Notes: generated by a model from the sequence alone, not told the origin. Positions 24,811 to 33,124 are shown, counted from the first letter of the stretch. The stretch is DNA of 64,000 bases from an uncultured Bacteroidales bacterium (GCA_946184615.1 CAMHFN010000006.1:52353-116352); one strand, 5' to 3'. Translations and numbers: made by a program.

Positions 24811-25880
24811 TCTTTAATCTTTACCTTGCTGAGCACACCTTGACTCCGCCCAGCGTCAAAATAGACACTGTAGGCATACCCGCCGTGCACCTTGAACACC
24901 CTCGGATAGATGCTGGAGCATGCTTTGTGAATGTTGCCAATAGTGCCTTTTGACGGATTGTATAGACCTAGGTAATTCATGCCATCCTTCATAAAAAGCC
25001 CGTAAGTCTTACCCGTGAGCTCATCCGTGAGGAATTGGTTTTTAAACGAAGACTCTCCCGAAAGGATTTTCAACGGCCGTGGATCGGAGGTCTTGAAATC
25101 CTGATTGACTTCCACAATCTTGAGGCCTTGTAAATCAATCAATTGTAGAATACCGTTATATTTCAAGGCTGCCGTATGGTATTCTTTGGCAACGTTTTGT
25201 CGGTACCACAGGATCTGAAGATGGATGTTTAAGGTTTTGTTCAGACGTCGCAAATCACCATCCCAAGTACCCATTCGCAGTTCATTGGCCCCGACAGGAA
25301 CCGCATGGTCGTACATGGCAATAATCCTGTTCAATTGATTCTGGCACATCTCAACAGCGGCCGTATTGATAAAACGGCACAAAGGATGGTTTTTCTTTTC
25401 CGGATCGTTTTTCAGGATGTACGAATAGGTTTGTGTTTGTCCATGGAATTCCTGAACGTGGTAGTCATGCTTGTCGTAAACCATCTTGCGGAGCACATTA
25501 GCCCCGTTGAACTCCAACACAAATCTCGCTACTTTGTCGTTGAATTCCTGTTTGGAGAACGTCGTCAAAGGCAAGGCGTTCCACTGATGGTCGAAATATA
25601 CCTGCAGACAACTGTCGCGGTTCAACAGCAGGAAATGCCCGAAGGGGTCGATATACAGTTCCTCATACTGCTGTTGGAATTCGGTTTCGCCCAGCTTGTT
25701 TCCCTCAAGATCGAGCAGGCTCAGCACCGAACTGCGGCTGCGGTTCTCCAGCACGAGGACCTGATTTCCCGAGAAAGCCACATCGGCGATATAGCGGTTG
25801 CCTTTAGTCCGATAGAAGTCCTGAGCTTGAAGACCTCCAACTAGACATAGCAACACAATGATGATCAAATATCTTTTCAT
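24807..25880 (-). CDS. Exported beta-propeller-like paralogue lacking the N-terminal domain
   Basis: 357 residues. The signal peptide (MKRYLIIIVLLCLVGGLQAQ) is joined directly to DFYRTKGNRYIADVAF, the point at which homology to the protein at 20771-22129 begins. It continues to the C terminus (YPRVFKVHGGYAYSVYFDAG). It therefore equals that paralogue minus the CarboxypepD_reg-like domain. It is coupled by an ATGA overlap to the membrane TPR-HTH regulator, suggesting a joint sensing role. A TATCTTTG box ends only 5 bases before the start codon, suggesting a leaderless message. Ligand and function unknown. Confidence 0.83.
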   Translation of the reverse strand: MKRYLIIIVLLCLVGGLQAQDFYRTKGNRYIADVAFSGNQVLVLENRSRSSVLSLLDLEGNKLGETEFQQQYEELYIDPFGHFLLLNRDSCLQVYFDHQWNALPLTTFSKQEFNDKVARFVLEFNGANVLRKMVYDKHDYHVQEFHGQTQTYSYILKNDPEKKNHPLCRFINTAAVEMCQNQLNRIIAMYDHAVPVGANELRMGTWDGDLRRLNKTLNIHLQILWYRQNVAKEYHTAALKYNGILQLIDLQGLKIVEVNQDFKTSDPRPLKILSGESSFKNQFLTDELTGKTYGLFMKDGMNYLGLYNPSKGTIGNIHKACSSIYPRVFKVHGGYAYSVYFDAGRSQGVLSKVKIKE

Positions 25881-25885
25881 GGGAA

Positions 25886-25893
25886 CAAAGATA
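25886..25893 (-). promoter_or_regulatory. TATCTTTG -7 box immediately upstream of the 25880 start
   Basis: CAAAGATA on the plus strand. Only five bases separate the box from ATG 25880, so transcription would begin at or next to the start codon. Confidence 0.5.
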
Positions 25894-26013
25894 TTGAATC
25901 TTTCATCGAAATAATGGCTTAAATCGTTGAATACATATTTTTTCTGATAAAATATTGAATTAACGTATTGATTTTAAGAATATTAATAAATAATTAGTTA
26001 TAGATTATTTAAG

Positions 26014-26053
26014 AATGTATCCAAAATATCAACAATAAACCTATTGACTTTTT
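26014..26053 (+). promoter_or_regulatory. 40-base upstream element, copy 2
   Basis: Ungapped 34/40 match to 23531-23570, including the first 14 bases exactly (AATGTATCCAAAAT) and CTATTGA. It lies about 45 bases further upstream of its promoter than copy 1. Confidence 0.65.
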
Positions 26054-26097
26054 TTTAATTAATAATCTATTTGCCGTAAAGATTATTTCTGTAAATT

Positions 26098-26129
26098 ATT
26101 GATAAATAATAGTAAAAATACTATTTTTG
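26098..26129 (+). promoter_or_regulatory. Promoter of the DUF3990/HTH pair (ATTG-N20-TATTTTTG)
   Basis: ATTG at 26098-26101, 20-base spacing, full -7 match TATTTTTG at 26122-26129, 27 bases before ATG 26157. Confidence 0.62.
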
Positions 26130-26156
26130 CAAAAAGTCTCGTTATAACGATAGTTT

Positions 26157-26834
26157 ATGAAATCGATTGTCATTTATCACGGTTCGACAAAGATCATCGA
26201 AAGGCCCATTTTTGGAGTGGGAAATCCGAAGAATGATTACGGATTGGGCTTTTATTGTACCGAAAATCTTGAGCTCGCCAAAGAATGGGCAAGTACGGAA
26301 CAACGCGATGGCTTTGTCAACAGCTATGAAATCGACTTGGAGGGATTGGACATTCTCCATCTAAATCAAAAACCCTATCATATCCTGAATTGGCTCTCGA
26401 TACTGTTGAAAAACAGAACGTTTGTCCTGTCCCAAGGCCTGCCCACAGAAGCAAAACAATACCTGTTGAACCATTTTTTACCCGACTACAAGCCTTACGA
26501 TATCATCATAGGTTATCGGGCCGATGATTCTTACTTCTCGTTTGCCAATGCCTTCTTGAACAACACTATCTCATTGGAGCAATTGCGAAAAGCAATGCAT
26601 TTAGGAAACCTGGGGGAACAAATCGTATTGAAAAGCGAAAAAGCGTTTGCGAGCATCCATTTCAAGGAAAGCATCCCCGTTGACAGCAGTCTGTACTACC
26701 CAAAACGCCAAGCCCGCGACCGACAAGCAAGAGAAGATTACCAGAAAGAAAAAGCCACGGCATCACCAGTTGATGCCATCTATATGATTGATATTCTCAG
26801 ACAAAAATGGACTACCGATGACCCGCGCCTATAA
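26157..26834 (+). CDS. DUF3990 protein, predicted ADP-ribosyltransferase-fold toxin
   Basis: 225 residues, cytosolic. DUF3990 hallmarks: IVIYHGSTKIIERPIFG at the N terminus, then NDYGLGFYCTENLELAKEWA, YDIIIGYRADDSYFSFANAF and NLGEQIVLKSEKAF. These correspond to the Y-H-G-S, G-x-G-F-Y-x-T and Q/E strands of ADP-ribosyltransferase-like folds. Its 3' end overlaps the start of the downstream HTH gene by 17 bases, the usual arrangement of toxin-antitoxin modules. ADP-ribosylation of a cellular target is predicted from the fold, not shown. It has its own well-formed promoter. Confidence 0.84.
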   Translation: MKSIVIYHGSTKIIERPIFGVGNPKNDYGLGFYCTENLELAKEWASTEQRDGFVNSYEIDLEGLDILHLNQKPYHILNWLSILLKNRTFVLSQGLPTEAKQYLLNHFLPDYKPYDIIIGYRADDSYFSFANAFLNNTISLEQLRKAMHLGNLGEQIVLKSEKAFASIHFKESIPVDSSLYYPKRQARDRQAREDYQKEKATASPVDAIYMIDILRQKWTTDDPRL

Positions 26835-27459
26835 CCATTTGTATCTTGAAGATGTGATGAACAACCTCGGCACCATGTTCGACTGCGCCGTCCATGCCGC
26901 GCATTGCGACCTGCCGTTGTTTTACGAGATGTTTCTGTCTAGCGGTATCGCCTCACAAATTGAGGCGGGCAATCCCCGTTACCTGTCGGGACTGTCTGGG
27001 ATGGAACTTATGCAACTGGTTTTGGATAAAACCCTTGACAAAACGGTGCCCGTCCTGTCCTACGCACCTTTTGACCGCACCCCCGAATATTGGGCTGGTT
27101 GGGCGTTGGCCTATTACCAATGGTATCGTGCCCGATCATTTTCGTTCCTTAAAAGCAATGGATTAAACATCAACACCTTGCTTTCGCTATATCCAACCTT
27201 GCATGAAGTCGACCTTTCCAAATTTGTAAAAACAGTTGATGCGCTGATCGAGCAAAGCCTCCAACACCGGAAGAACCCGCTGAAAACCATCCGCAAGCAG
27301 TCCCGCCTCACTCAAAAAAAGTTAGCTGACTTGTCGGGGGTTTCACTTCGCATGATTCAAGCTTACGAACAGGGCGACCAGGACATCACTAAGGCGGAAG
27401 TGCGTTCGGTACTCGCACTGTCACGAGTGCTCGGATGTCGTCCTGAGGTGATCCTATGA
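26818..27459 (+). CDS. HTH (XRE-type) protein, probable antitoxin/partner of DUF3990
   Basis: 213 residues from ATG 26818 (MTRAYNHLYLEDVMNN). The N-terminal ~140 residues are an uncharacterised helical domain (DVMNNLGTMFDCAVHAAHCD, WAGWALAYYQWYRARSFSFL). The C terminus is a clear XRE helix-turn-helix: NPLKTIRKQSRLTQKKLADL, GVSLRMIQAYEQGDQDITKA. It would bind the operon promoter and neutralise the DUF3990 toxin, as in comparable two-gene modules. An earlier in-frame codon at 26788 would create a longer overlap and is less likely. The gene ends 25 bases before a convergent lipoprotein gene. Confidence 0.83.
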   Translation: MTRAYNHLYLEDVMNNLGTMFDCAVHAAHCDLPLFYEMFLSSGIASQIEAGNPRYLSGLSGMELMQLVLDKTLDKTVPVLSYAPFDRTPEYWAGWALAYYQWYRARSFSFLKSNGLNINTLLSLYPTLHEVDLSKFVKTVDALIEQSLQHRKNPLKTIRKQSRLTQKKLADLSGVSLRMIQAYEQGDQDITKAEVRSVLALSRVLGCRPEVIL

Positions 27460-27483
27460 CGTTAACCCAAGAAGTAACGCTCT

Positions 27484-27936
27484 TTACAGCCTTTCAAAAT
27501 CCACAATCGCGCGAAGCGAGGCCCAATCCTCCTCTTCCATCGTCTCCAAGGCCTCGTCACTGAAGTATAACTCAATGCTTAGATCGGTTTTCGTGAGTAT
27601 GTTGATGGTTCCCAAGACATCGTATGAGTTCTCAATCTCAACATCTTCTATAATATGTTCCGAATACCAGTCCTTCAGAACGAGATTGTTTCCATGAAGC
27701 GTGTATTCCTTGGCAACTTCTTCCTCTCCCATGGTCAGAACCGCCTGTCCGTTTTTCTTGAATTCTACAGTAAGTCCTTTTCCGATTGGAATGGACTCTG
27801 ATTGTTCGCCGTTTGTTAAGGTTAAACTGACAAGTTTCCATTTACCATAGATTTGAGGGTCTTTTCCACAAGAGGATAAAACGGCCACTACGGTCATCGT
27901 TAACAGTATGGCAAAGATGTTTCTAATAGTTTTCAT
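27484..27936 (-). CDS. Small lipocalin-like lipoprotein
   Basis: 150 residues. Lipoprotein signal with lipobox VLSSC (Cys about 23). The body, starting IYGKWKLVSLTL and continuing with VEFKKNGQAVLTMGEEEV and YTLHGNNLVL, has the W-x-lysine opening and alternating strands of Bacteroidota lipocalin-like proteins, which form an eight-stranded beta-barrel. It follows the leucine-rich-repeat gene by 11 bases and is probably co-transcribed. The ligand is unknown. Confidence 0.8.
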   Translation of the reverse strand: MKTIRNIFAILLTMTVVAVLSSCGKDPQIYGKWKLVSLTLTNGEQSESIPIGKGLTVEFKKNGQAVLTMGEEEVAKEYTLHGNNLVLKDWYSEHIIEDVEIENSYDVLGTINILTKTDLSIELYFSDEALETMEEEDWASLRAIVDFERL

Positions 27937-27947
27937 GACTCTATGTT

Positions 27948-30116
27948 TTATCGGTTAATGATCAATTTCGTGGTTTTCCCATCGATGGTGATGAAATACA
28001 TCCCCTCGGACAATTGTGAAACATCAATCTGTTGGTTTTCACCACCAAAATGACCCGTCATCAGAGTCTTGCCCATCGTATTGGTGATGCGGTATTCACC
28101 GGGTTGGGTATCTGAGACGGTGATGAGGCCTGTGGTGGGATTGGGATAAACCTGGAATCCATCGGCAGTGGTTTCGTCAACATCGTAATGGAAATTGAAA
28201 TACACCTCGTCACAAGCTGTTTCAGTCATTTGGATAATCAACTGTCCGTATTGCCACACGCAACGCATGCCTCCCACGCGATAGTTGTCTCCTTTGGTCA
28301 TCAACCGCTCTGGGAAGAAACTAGTTTCGTGGCCGATGCCACAGATAATGGTGCCGCTGAACAGGTCTTGGGGATCGCTCACCGTGAGGGTCCGATACGT
28401 CTGGCCGTTGTACTCCACCGTACCTTCTCCATCCACATGCATTGGTAAGCGTTCCGTTCCAACTTTGATTTCCCATTCGTCACCCACCTGGGCTGCAAAA
28501 TCATACAACATCGTGAATTCGTTCAAGGTCTTGTTCCACCAATACACCTTGTTATCACGTTCATAGATGTATTCGTACGACTTCTCCTCATGCAGGTTTT
28601 TGTCGTAAAGGGTGTTGATACGCACCAGAATATGAACCGGCTCGTTATTGACGGTGGTATCAGCAGCGTATTCCAAATGCTGGTAGGTGATGCTTCCGTC
28701 TTCATTCTCAATCTCATAATACCACTCGGTCCCGATGGGGAAGAGGCCCATCTCGACAATATTCGGAAACTCGTTCCATCCTGGCGCTTCCTGATAAGCC
28801 GACAGCGAGCCTTGCGGCACAAAAATGGTGGCACTTCTCGGCACATAGTCGAAGGAATGGTAGATCATCGAGGTATTGACCGTTGGCGGCACGGGGTTAT
28901 AGACATAGATTTTTTTCAACTTTGTACACCACAAAAATGACGATTCACCCATATCTGTGACTGACGCTGGAATGGTCACCTCACCCATCCATTGGCAAAA
29001 GGCAAACATCCGATAAGGAATGGTATGGATGGTTTCAGGAATGGTGACGGTGGAGAAATGGCCATAACTAAATGCCGATCCAGCAATATTTGTCACTGTT
29101 TCTGGAAGTGTGAACGAGCCCGAATCCAGACATCCGTAAAAGGCACTCTCTCCAAGGGTGGTTACTGACGCCGGTATCTCAGGCATGTGGGTCAGGCCAC
29201 ACTGGGCAAAGGCGTGAGCGCCAATCGCTATTACTCCGTCAGGAATCACGCTGTTTTTGCAACCTGCGATGATGGTGTTTGTAGCGCTTTCGATGAGGCA
29301 GTTGTTTTCGCAATAATATACCTCATTGCTGCCGTCCATTTGGATGGACTCGAGGCCTGCGTCACCTCTAAAAGGATTCCAATTGCCTTGAATTGAAGTC
29401 ACGGAACTTGGAAGGTCGATTTCTTGAAGCGATCCACAATAACGGAAAGCTTCGTCTTTAATCGTTGTCAAGGTGCTGGGGAACACCACATGTTCCAGTG
29501 AAGGACTGTTAGCGAACATCTCCTTTGAGACGACCGTCAAGCCTTCGGGAAGAACCACCGTGACCAGACTCGTATTGGAGAAACATCCTATGCCGTAAAG
29601 AATGTCCTTTTCGGGTAAAGTCAAATCTGTCAACTTGGTACAGCTGAAAGCCCGATCGCCCACTGTGTTGATGGATTCGGAAAGTGTCAGTTGTTGTAAC
29701 CGGGTATAGGAAAACGCTTGGGCTTCAATCGTAGTAACACTGTTCGGAAGTACCATGAAGGTCAGCGGACAACTGTAAAAAGCATTGTCTCTAATGGCGG
29801 TGACCGTGTTGGGAATCACCACGGAGGTCAATGGGCAGTCGTAGAAAGCGTGGTCCAGGATTTCGGAAATCGTCCAAGTATTTGAGCCGATGGTGACCGT
29901 TTCGGGAATGACCAAGTCGCCTTCGGGTTTGGTTTGATTGTAATAATAGTTTCCACCACCGTAATAAGGATAGGTGACACCAGCAATGTGGTTTTCAGCA
30001 TCCAAGATGTTTAGATACAGCACATGATGCGAGGGGCTCATCGCCATAAAATCATAGGCTTGAGCATTTCCGATGGCCAAAGCCAACATAACAAAGATGA
30101 AGAATTGTTTTTTCAT
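27948..30116 (-). CDS. BspA-like leucine-rich-repeat protein with T9SS sorting domain
   Basis: 722 residues, secreted. Signal peptide MKKQFFIFVMLALAIGNAQA. Residues ~70-430 hold about a dozen BspA-type (LRR_5) repeats of ~23 residues, each like TSVVIPNTVTAIRDNAFYSC or LQEIDLPSSVTSIQGNWNPF. A beta-rich middle part follows, and the last ~80 residues are a type IX secretion type A sorting domain (FQVYPNPTTGLITVSDTQPG, ending TKLIINR). BspA relatives bind host proteins and other bacteria; surface adhesion is the likely role. A small lipoprotein follows in the same operon. No -7 box is evident before the start. Confidence 0.92.
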   Translation of the reverse strand: MKKQFFIFVMLALAIGNAQAYDFMAMSPSHHVLYLNILDAENHIAGVTYPYYGGGNYYYNQTKPEGDLVIPETVTIGSNTWTISEILDHAFYDCPLTSVVIPNTVTAIRDNAFYSCPLTFMVLPNSVTTIEAQAFSYTRLQQLTLSESINTVGDRAFSCTKLTDLTLPEKDILYGIGCFSNTSLVTVVLPEGLTVVSKEMFANSPSLEHVVFPSTLTTIKDEAFRYCGSLQEIDLPSSVTSIQGNWNPFRGDAGLESIQMDGSNEVYYCENNCLIESATNTIIAGCKNSVIPDGVIAIGAHAFAQCGLTHMPEIPASVTTLGESAFYGCLDSGSFTLPETVTNIAGSAFSYGHFSTVTIPETIHTIPYRMFAFCQWMGEVTIPASVTDMGESSFLWCTKLKKIYVYNPVPPTVNTSMIYHSFDYVPRSATIFVPQGSLSAYQEAPGWNEFPNIVEMGLFPIGTEWYYEIENEDGSITYQHLEYAADTTVNNEPVHILVRINTLYDKNLHEEKSYEYIYERDNKVYWWNKTLNEFTMLYDFAAQVGDEWEIKVGTERLPMHVDGEGTVEYNGQTYRTLTVSDPQDLFSGTIICGIGHETSFFPERLMTKGDNYRVGGMRCVWQYGQLIIQMTETACDEVYFNFHYDVDETTADGFQVYPNPTTGLITVSDTQPGEYRITNTMGKTLMTGHFGGENQQIDVSQLSEGMYFITIDGKTTKLIINR

Positions 30117-30194
30117 ATTGTTGATTTGATTTATTTATTCATAATTATTTCATAATTTTCCGTTTTACCTCCCTCCGGTCGGTGAGGGCTGACG

Positions 30195-30240
30195 CCGTTC
30201 CGTTCTCCGTTTTCCGTTCTCCGTTCTCCGTTTTCCGTTT
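30195..30240. repeat. Heptamer repeat CCGTTYT, about 6 units
   Basis: Five full units (CCGTTCT or CCGTTTT) flanked by partial ones. The repeat runs into the first two bases of the TPR-HTH stop codon (30239-30241), lying just downstream of that gene. Confidence 0.92.
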
Positions 30241-31705
30241 ACACCGCGTTCACGATTTCTTCAAAGCTCCGATTGTCGTCTCCGAGGTTCATTTTCATTT
30301 GTTTGATTCTGGTTTTGCGTTTATAATAGGAGTCGGTTTGGGTATCCAACAAGATGGAAATCACCTGGTTGGAGAAGCCGTTTTTGGAGAGGCAGCAGAT
30401 GCGCACATCCCACTTGCCCAACTTGGGATAGAGCTGGAGTAAACGCTGTGAGAAGCCATCGAAGATCAGGTCGGTGAGGTTGATGAAGTCGGTCCAGTCG
30501 TTGTCGGCGAGTTCGAAGTTGAGCGTGTCGGCATTCACCTGTTCGCTGAGGGCTTGAGCAGTGACCATCACCTTGTTACGCGCCATGATTTTCTCAGTCA
30601 TCATCAGCTCTTTCTGCGAGAGGGTCTGTTGGTTGCGTCGTAGTTCGTCGTTGGTGCGGATCAAGGTCTCCATGTCGCTCACCAGTTCGTGGATGCGGTT
30701 TTGGTCACGCTCCACCTGCCGGCCAAACTGCTCCATTTTCAGCTTATGGTCGCTAACGATCTTCCTCACAATCAAAAGGATAACCAACAACGCTATCAGC
30801 ACCAAAGCGATAATCAGATAGAGTTTCAGGTCGCGGTTGCGATGCAGGCTCTCCAGTTCGCTTTGCTGGGCTTTCAGTTCGTATTCCGACTTGATTCTCA
30901 GCATGACTTCGCTGGAATGCTCTTGTTCCGATTCCAGCAAGTTTGTCGAAAACAGCTGTTGGTATTGGATGGCCTGCTTGTAGTCGCCCTCGGTGTAGGC
31001 GATGGCATAAAGCGTCTGATAGACCGACATTTTCAGACCAGGACGCTCACTGTGCAAGGCTTGGTTCAAAAAGCTCTTGGCTTGCTCGAAATCGTTCGAA
31101 TAATAATAAAGGATGCCCAAGGTCATGTGGGCAATGTCGGTGTCACTGTCGCTGAGACCGATTTCCAGCGCCTTGTTGACACTCTCGATGCCTTTGGCGA
31201 AATTGCCTGTCTCCATGTAATAGTCGCGCCCCATTTCCAGATAGAGGTCGCCTAGCATGGCTTGATCATGGATTAAGGTAGCGATGCTGAAGGCCGAGTC
31301 ATAGTACTGTTTGGCTTGGGTGTATTGTTCCTGTGCCCTGACAGCCCGACCACTGTTGCGGTAGGCGTTCATCATACCCGTGGAGTCCAACGTCTGGCGG
31401 AAACAGTTCAAGGCCTGTTGATGTTGGACAAAAGCACCCTCGAACAGTCCGTGCTTGAAGTACATCGCCCCGAGGTTGTCACAAAGTTGGCCTTTGAGTT
31501 GCAGGATTTCTGTAGTCTCTTCGCAAGACAGCAACGCTTCGAGCCCTTGCAAGAACTTTTCGGCGGCCTCTTCCGATTGGCGTTGCTCGCGCAGGCGCAA
31601 ACCTTCTTCATAAAGGGATTGGGCTTGTCCCACCCGTTTGGTTTGGGTGTTGCAAGCAGTCAGCAAGCCGCAGACCAACACGAGAATTAGAAATGGTGTT
31701 CTCAT
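30239..31705 (-). CDS. Membrane-anchored TPR regulator with C-terminal HTH
   Basis: 488 residues. Lipoprotein-like N terminus (LVCGLLTAC) followed by about seven TPR-type helical pairs (SLYEEGLRLREQRQSEEAAE, LYLEMGRDYYMETGNFAKGI, HMTLGILYYYSNDFEQAKSF), a transmembrane helix (LYLIIALVLIALLVILLIVR), a long coiled coil and a C-terminal HTH-like segment (KLGKWDVRICCLSKNGFSNQ, VISILLDTQTDSYYKRKTRI). It belongs to the same architectural class as the gene at 23989-24810. It likely transduces an envelope signal to transcription; targets are unknown. A TACTTTTG box lies at 31726-31733. A heptamer repeat abuts the stop codon. Confidence 0.87.
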   Translation of the reverse strand: MRTPFLILVLVCGLLTACNTQTKRVGQAQSLYEEGLRLREQRQSEEAAEKFLQGLEALLSCEETTEILQLKGQLCDNLGAMYFKHGLFEGAFVQHQQALNCFRQTLDSTGMMNAYRNSGRAVRAQEQYTQAKQYYDSAFSIATLIHDQAMLGDLYLEMGRDYYMETGNFAKGIESVNKALEIGLSDSDTDIAHMTLGILYYYSNDFEQAKSFLNQALHSERPGLKMSVYQTLYAIAYTEGDYKQAIQYQQLFSTNLLESEQEHSSEVMLRIKSEYELKAQQSELESLHRNRDLKLYLIIALVLIALLVILLIVRKIVSDHKLKMEQFGRQVERDQNRIHELVSDMETLIRTNDELRRNQQTLSQKELMMTEKIMARNKVMVTAQALSEQVNADTLNFELADNDWTDFINLTDLIFDGFSQRLLQLYPKLGKWDVRICCLSKNGFSNQVISILLDTQTDSYYKRKTRIKQMKMNLGDDNRSFEEIVNAV

Positions 31706-31725
31706 ATTTCGAATGGTTGTTGATG

Positions 31726-31733
31726 CAAAAGTA
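31726..31733 (-). promoter_or_regulatory. TACTTTTG -7 box for the TPR-HTH gene
   Basis: CAAAAGTA on the plus strand, 20 bases before ATG 31705. Confidence 0.52.
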
Positions 31734-31872
31734 AAGAGAAAAACAACTTGTCAAGGGTTTTTTGGGGTGGCAGTGGGAAATGTCCTTATCATTTCAGGAT
31801 GTCCAAGTTGATAGATATTGATTTTCATTGAGTTATAGCTTAGCAGGATTTCGTTTTGTCCTTGCCTTTTTT

Positions 31873-31903
31873 ACCCCACACTGCGCTATCGCTTGTGTGG
31901 GGT
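31873..31903. repeat. Palindrome ACCCCACAC/GTGTGGGGT
   Basis: Nine-base perfect arms (31873-31881 and 31895-31903) around a 13-base loop that can form a further short GCG/CGC stem. It lies in the intergenic region between divergent genes, next to a second palindrome. Confidence 0.85.
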
Positions 31904-31913
31904 TAATAAGATC

Positions 31914-31930
31914 ACGTGCCTTCGGCACGT
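31914..31930. repeat. Palindrome ACGTGCC-TTC-GGCACGT
   Basis: Seven-base perfect arms and a 3-base loop, giving a very stable hairpin, 10 bases after the preceding palindrome. There is no T-tract, so it is not a standard terminator. Confidence 0.85.
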
Positions 31931-31965
31931 TTGGGAAGCTTATGTTTTTATTTCGGAAAATGATT

Positions 31966-31973
31966 TATTTTTG
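31966..31973 (+). promoter_or_regulatory. TATTTTTG -7 box for the DUF2461 gene
   Basis: Full TAnnTTTG match, 18 bases before ATG 31992. Confidence 0.55.
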
Positions 31974-31991
31974 TAAGCGAAAAAGTTCATT

Positions 31992-32654
31992 ATGGAAGAA
32001 ATCATCACTTTTCTCACCCATGTGCTCCACAACAACAACCGAGAGTGGTTCCATGAGCACAAACAAGAATACCAAAGCGCCCAAGCGAAGTTCAACACCA
32101 TCGCTGAACAAATCATTGACGGTGTGGCCCAATTCGATCCCGACATGCAGGGGTTGACACTCAAGGATTGCACCTATCGCTTTTACCGTGACACCCGTTT
32201 TTCGTTGGATAAGAGGCCATACAAGACCCATTTTGGAGTGTTCGTGTGCAAAGGAGGAAAGAAATCGATGCTTAGCGGCTATTATTTTCAGGTGCAGCCC
32301 AAGGAGTCGGAAGATTATTTCAGCGGCAACATGCTTTGCACGGGGATGTATATGCCTTTTCCTGAGACCTTGAAAAGCATCCGTGAGGAAATTCTTTACA
32401 ACGGCGAACCATTAAGCGAGGCCATCAAGAAGGCCAAGGACTTTACCTTGGATACCGGACGCAACATGAAACGAGTGCCCACCGGCTATCCAAAGGACCA
32501 TGCCTATGCTGAGTTTTTCAAGCAACGCGACTGGCTGCTGGTGAAAGAAATCGATGACAAGCACCTCTACGGTCCCAACCTCGTAGAATGGGTTCTCGAT
32601 GAGTTCAAAAAGACCAAGGACTTTTGTCAATGGCTGAATCAAGTTGAAAGTTGA
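31992..32654 (+). CDS. DUF2461 (TIGR02453) family protein
   Basis: 220 residues, soluble. Family signature: ITFLTHVLHNNNREWFHEHK at the N terminus, then YRFYRDTRFSLDKRPYKTHF, SGYYFQVQPKESEDYFSGNM and YPKDHAYAEFFKQRDWLLVK. DUF2461 is widespread in bacteria and fungi; no activity is established to my knowledge. The conserved R-D-x-R-F-S and K-x-P-Y-K-T-H/N segments suggest a binding site for an anionic ligand (inference). The stop codon lies inside a three-unit TTGAAAG repeat. Two small membrane-protein genes follow in the same direction. Confidence 0.92.
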   Translation: MEEIITFLTHVLHNNNREWFHEHKQEYQSAQAKFNTIAEQIIDGVAQFDPDMQGLTLKDCTYRFYRDTRFSLDKRPYKTHFGVFVCKGGKKSMLSGYYFQVQPKESEDYFSGNMLCTGMYMPFPETLKSIREEILYNGEPLSEAIKKAKDFTLDTGRNMKRVPTGYPKDHAYAEFFKQRDWLLVKEIDDKHLYGPNLVEWVLDEFKKTKDFCQWLNQVES

Positions 32655-32664
32655 AAATTGAAAG
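32644..32664. repeat. Heptamer repeat TTGAAAR x3
   Basis: TTGAAAG, TTGAAAA, TTGAAAG, overlapping the DUF2461 stop codon (32652-32654). Confidence 0.85.
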
Positions 32665-32750
32665 TTTCCCACTCTTCATTTTTAACTCTTATCTTAAACA
32701 CTGGCAGGCTTTTTGTGTTTCTTCCTTGGAAACGCAAAAACCCCGTCACT

Positions 32751-33104
32751 ATGGATTACGTACTTCTTAGCATCACATTCGCCGGGGCGCTCATCTCAGA
32801 GCTGCTTTCCATCTATGCCGACATGATCGGTTGCAAGACCTTCCTTAAGAAGCTGTGGCCCGGCAAAACAGAACGTTTCTACTTTATCCTTGACGCCTTG
32901 TTGATGCCTTTTATCGGCACCGCACTGGCCTATTTCATCATGGAACCCGAGAGCATGAAGACCGCCTTCTGCGCCGGTCTCACCTGGTGTGGCACCTTAC
33001 AGACCCTTGGCCTCACCCTAAAGTCTGAAACGACCACCACCATCAAAGAATCAGGCGGCAAGACCACCGTGTCGTCGACCACCAAAACCACCAAAAAAGT
33101 CTAA
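32751..33104 (+). CDS. Small integral membrane protein, unknown family
   Basis: 117 residues from ATG 32751 (MDYVLLSITFAGALISELLS). Three or so hydrophobic segments are visible: ~1-20, ~45-62 (FYFILDALLMPFIGTALAYF) and ~70-90 (FCAGLTWCGTLQTLGLTL). A Thr/Lys-rich tail follows (TTTIKESGGKTTVSSTTKTT). I do not recognise the family. The next gene, starting 20 bases later, also encodes a small membrane protein, so the pair may act together. A longer frame from 32658 is rejected because it reads through heptamer-repeat and spacer sequence. Confidence 0.7.
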   Translation: MDYVLLSITFAGALISELLSIYADMIGCKTFLKKLWPGKTERFYFILDALLMPFIGTALAYFIMEPESMKTAFCAGLTWCGTLQTLGLTLKSETTTTIKESGGKTTVSSTTKTTKKV

Positions 33105-33124
33105 CCCTCAAAAAGCAGCATGTC

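Noticed and set aside
30239..31690. Plus-strand frames opposite the TPR-HTH gene
   Set aside because: Antisense to a full-length protein with recognisable TPR and HTH parts.
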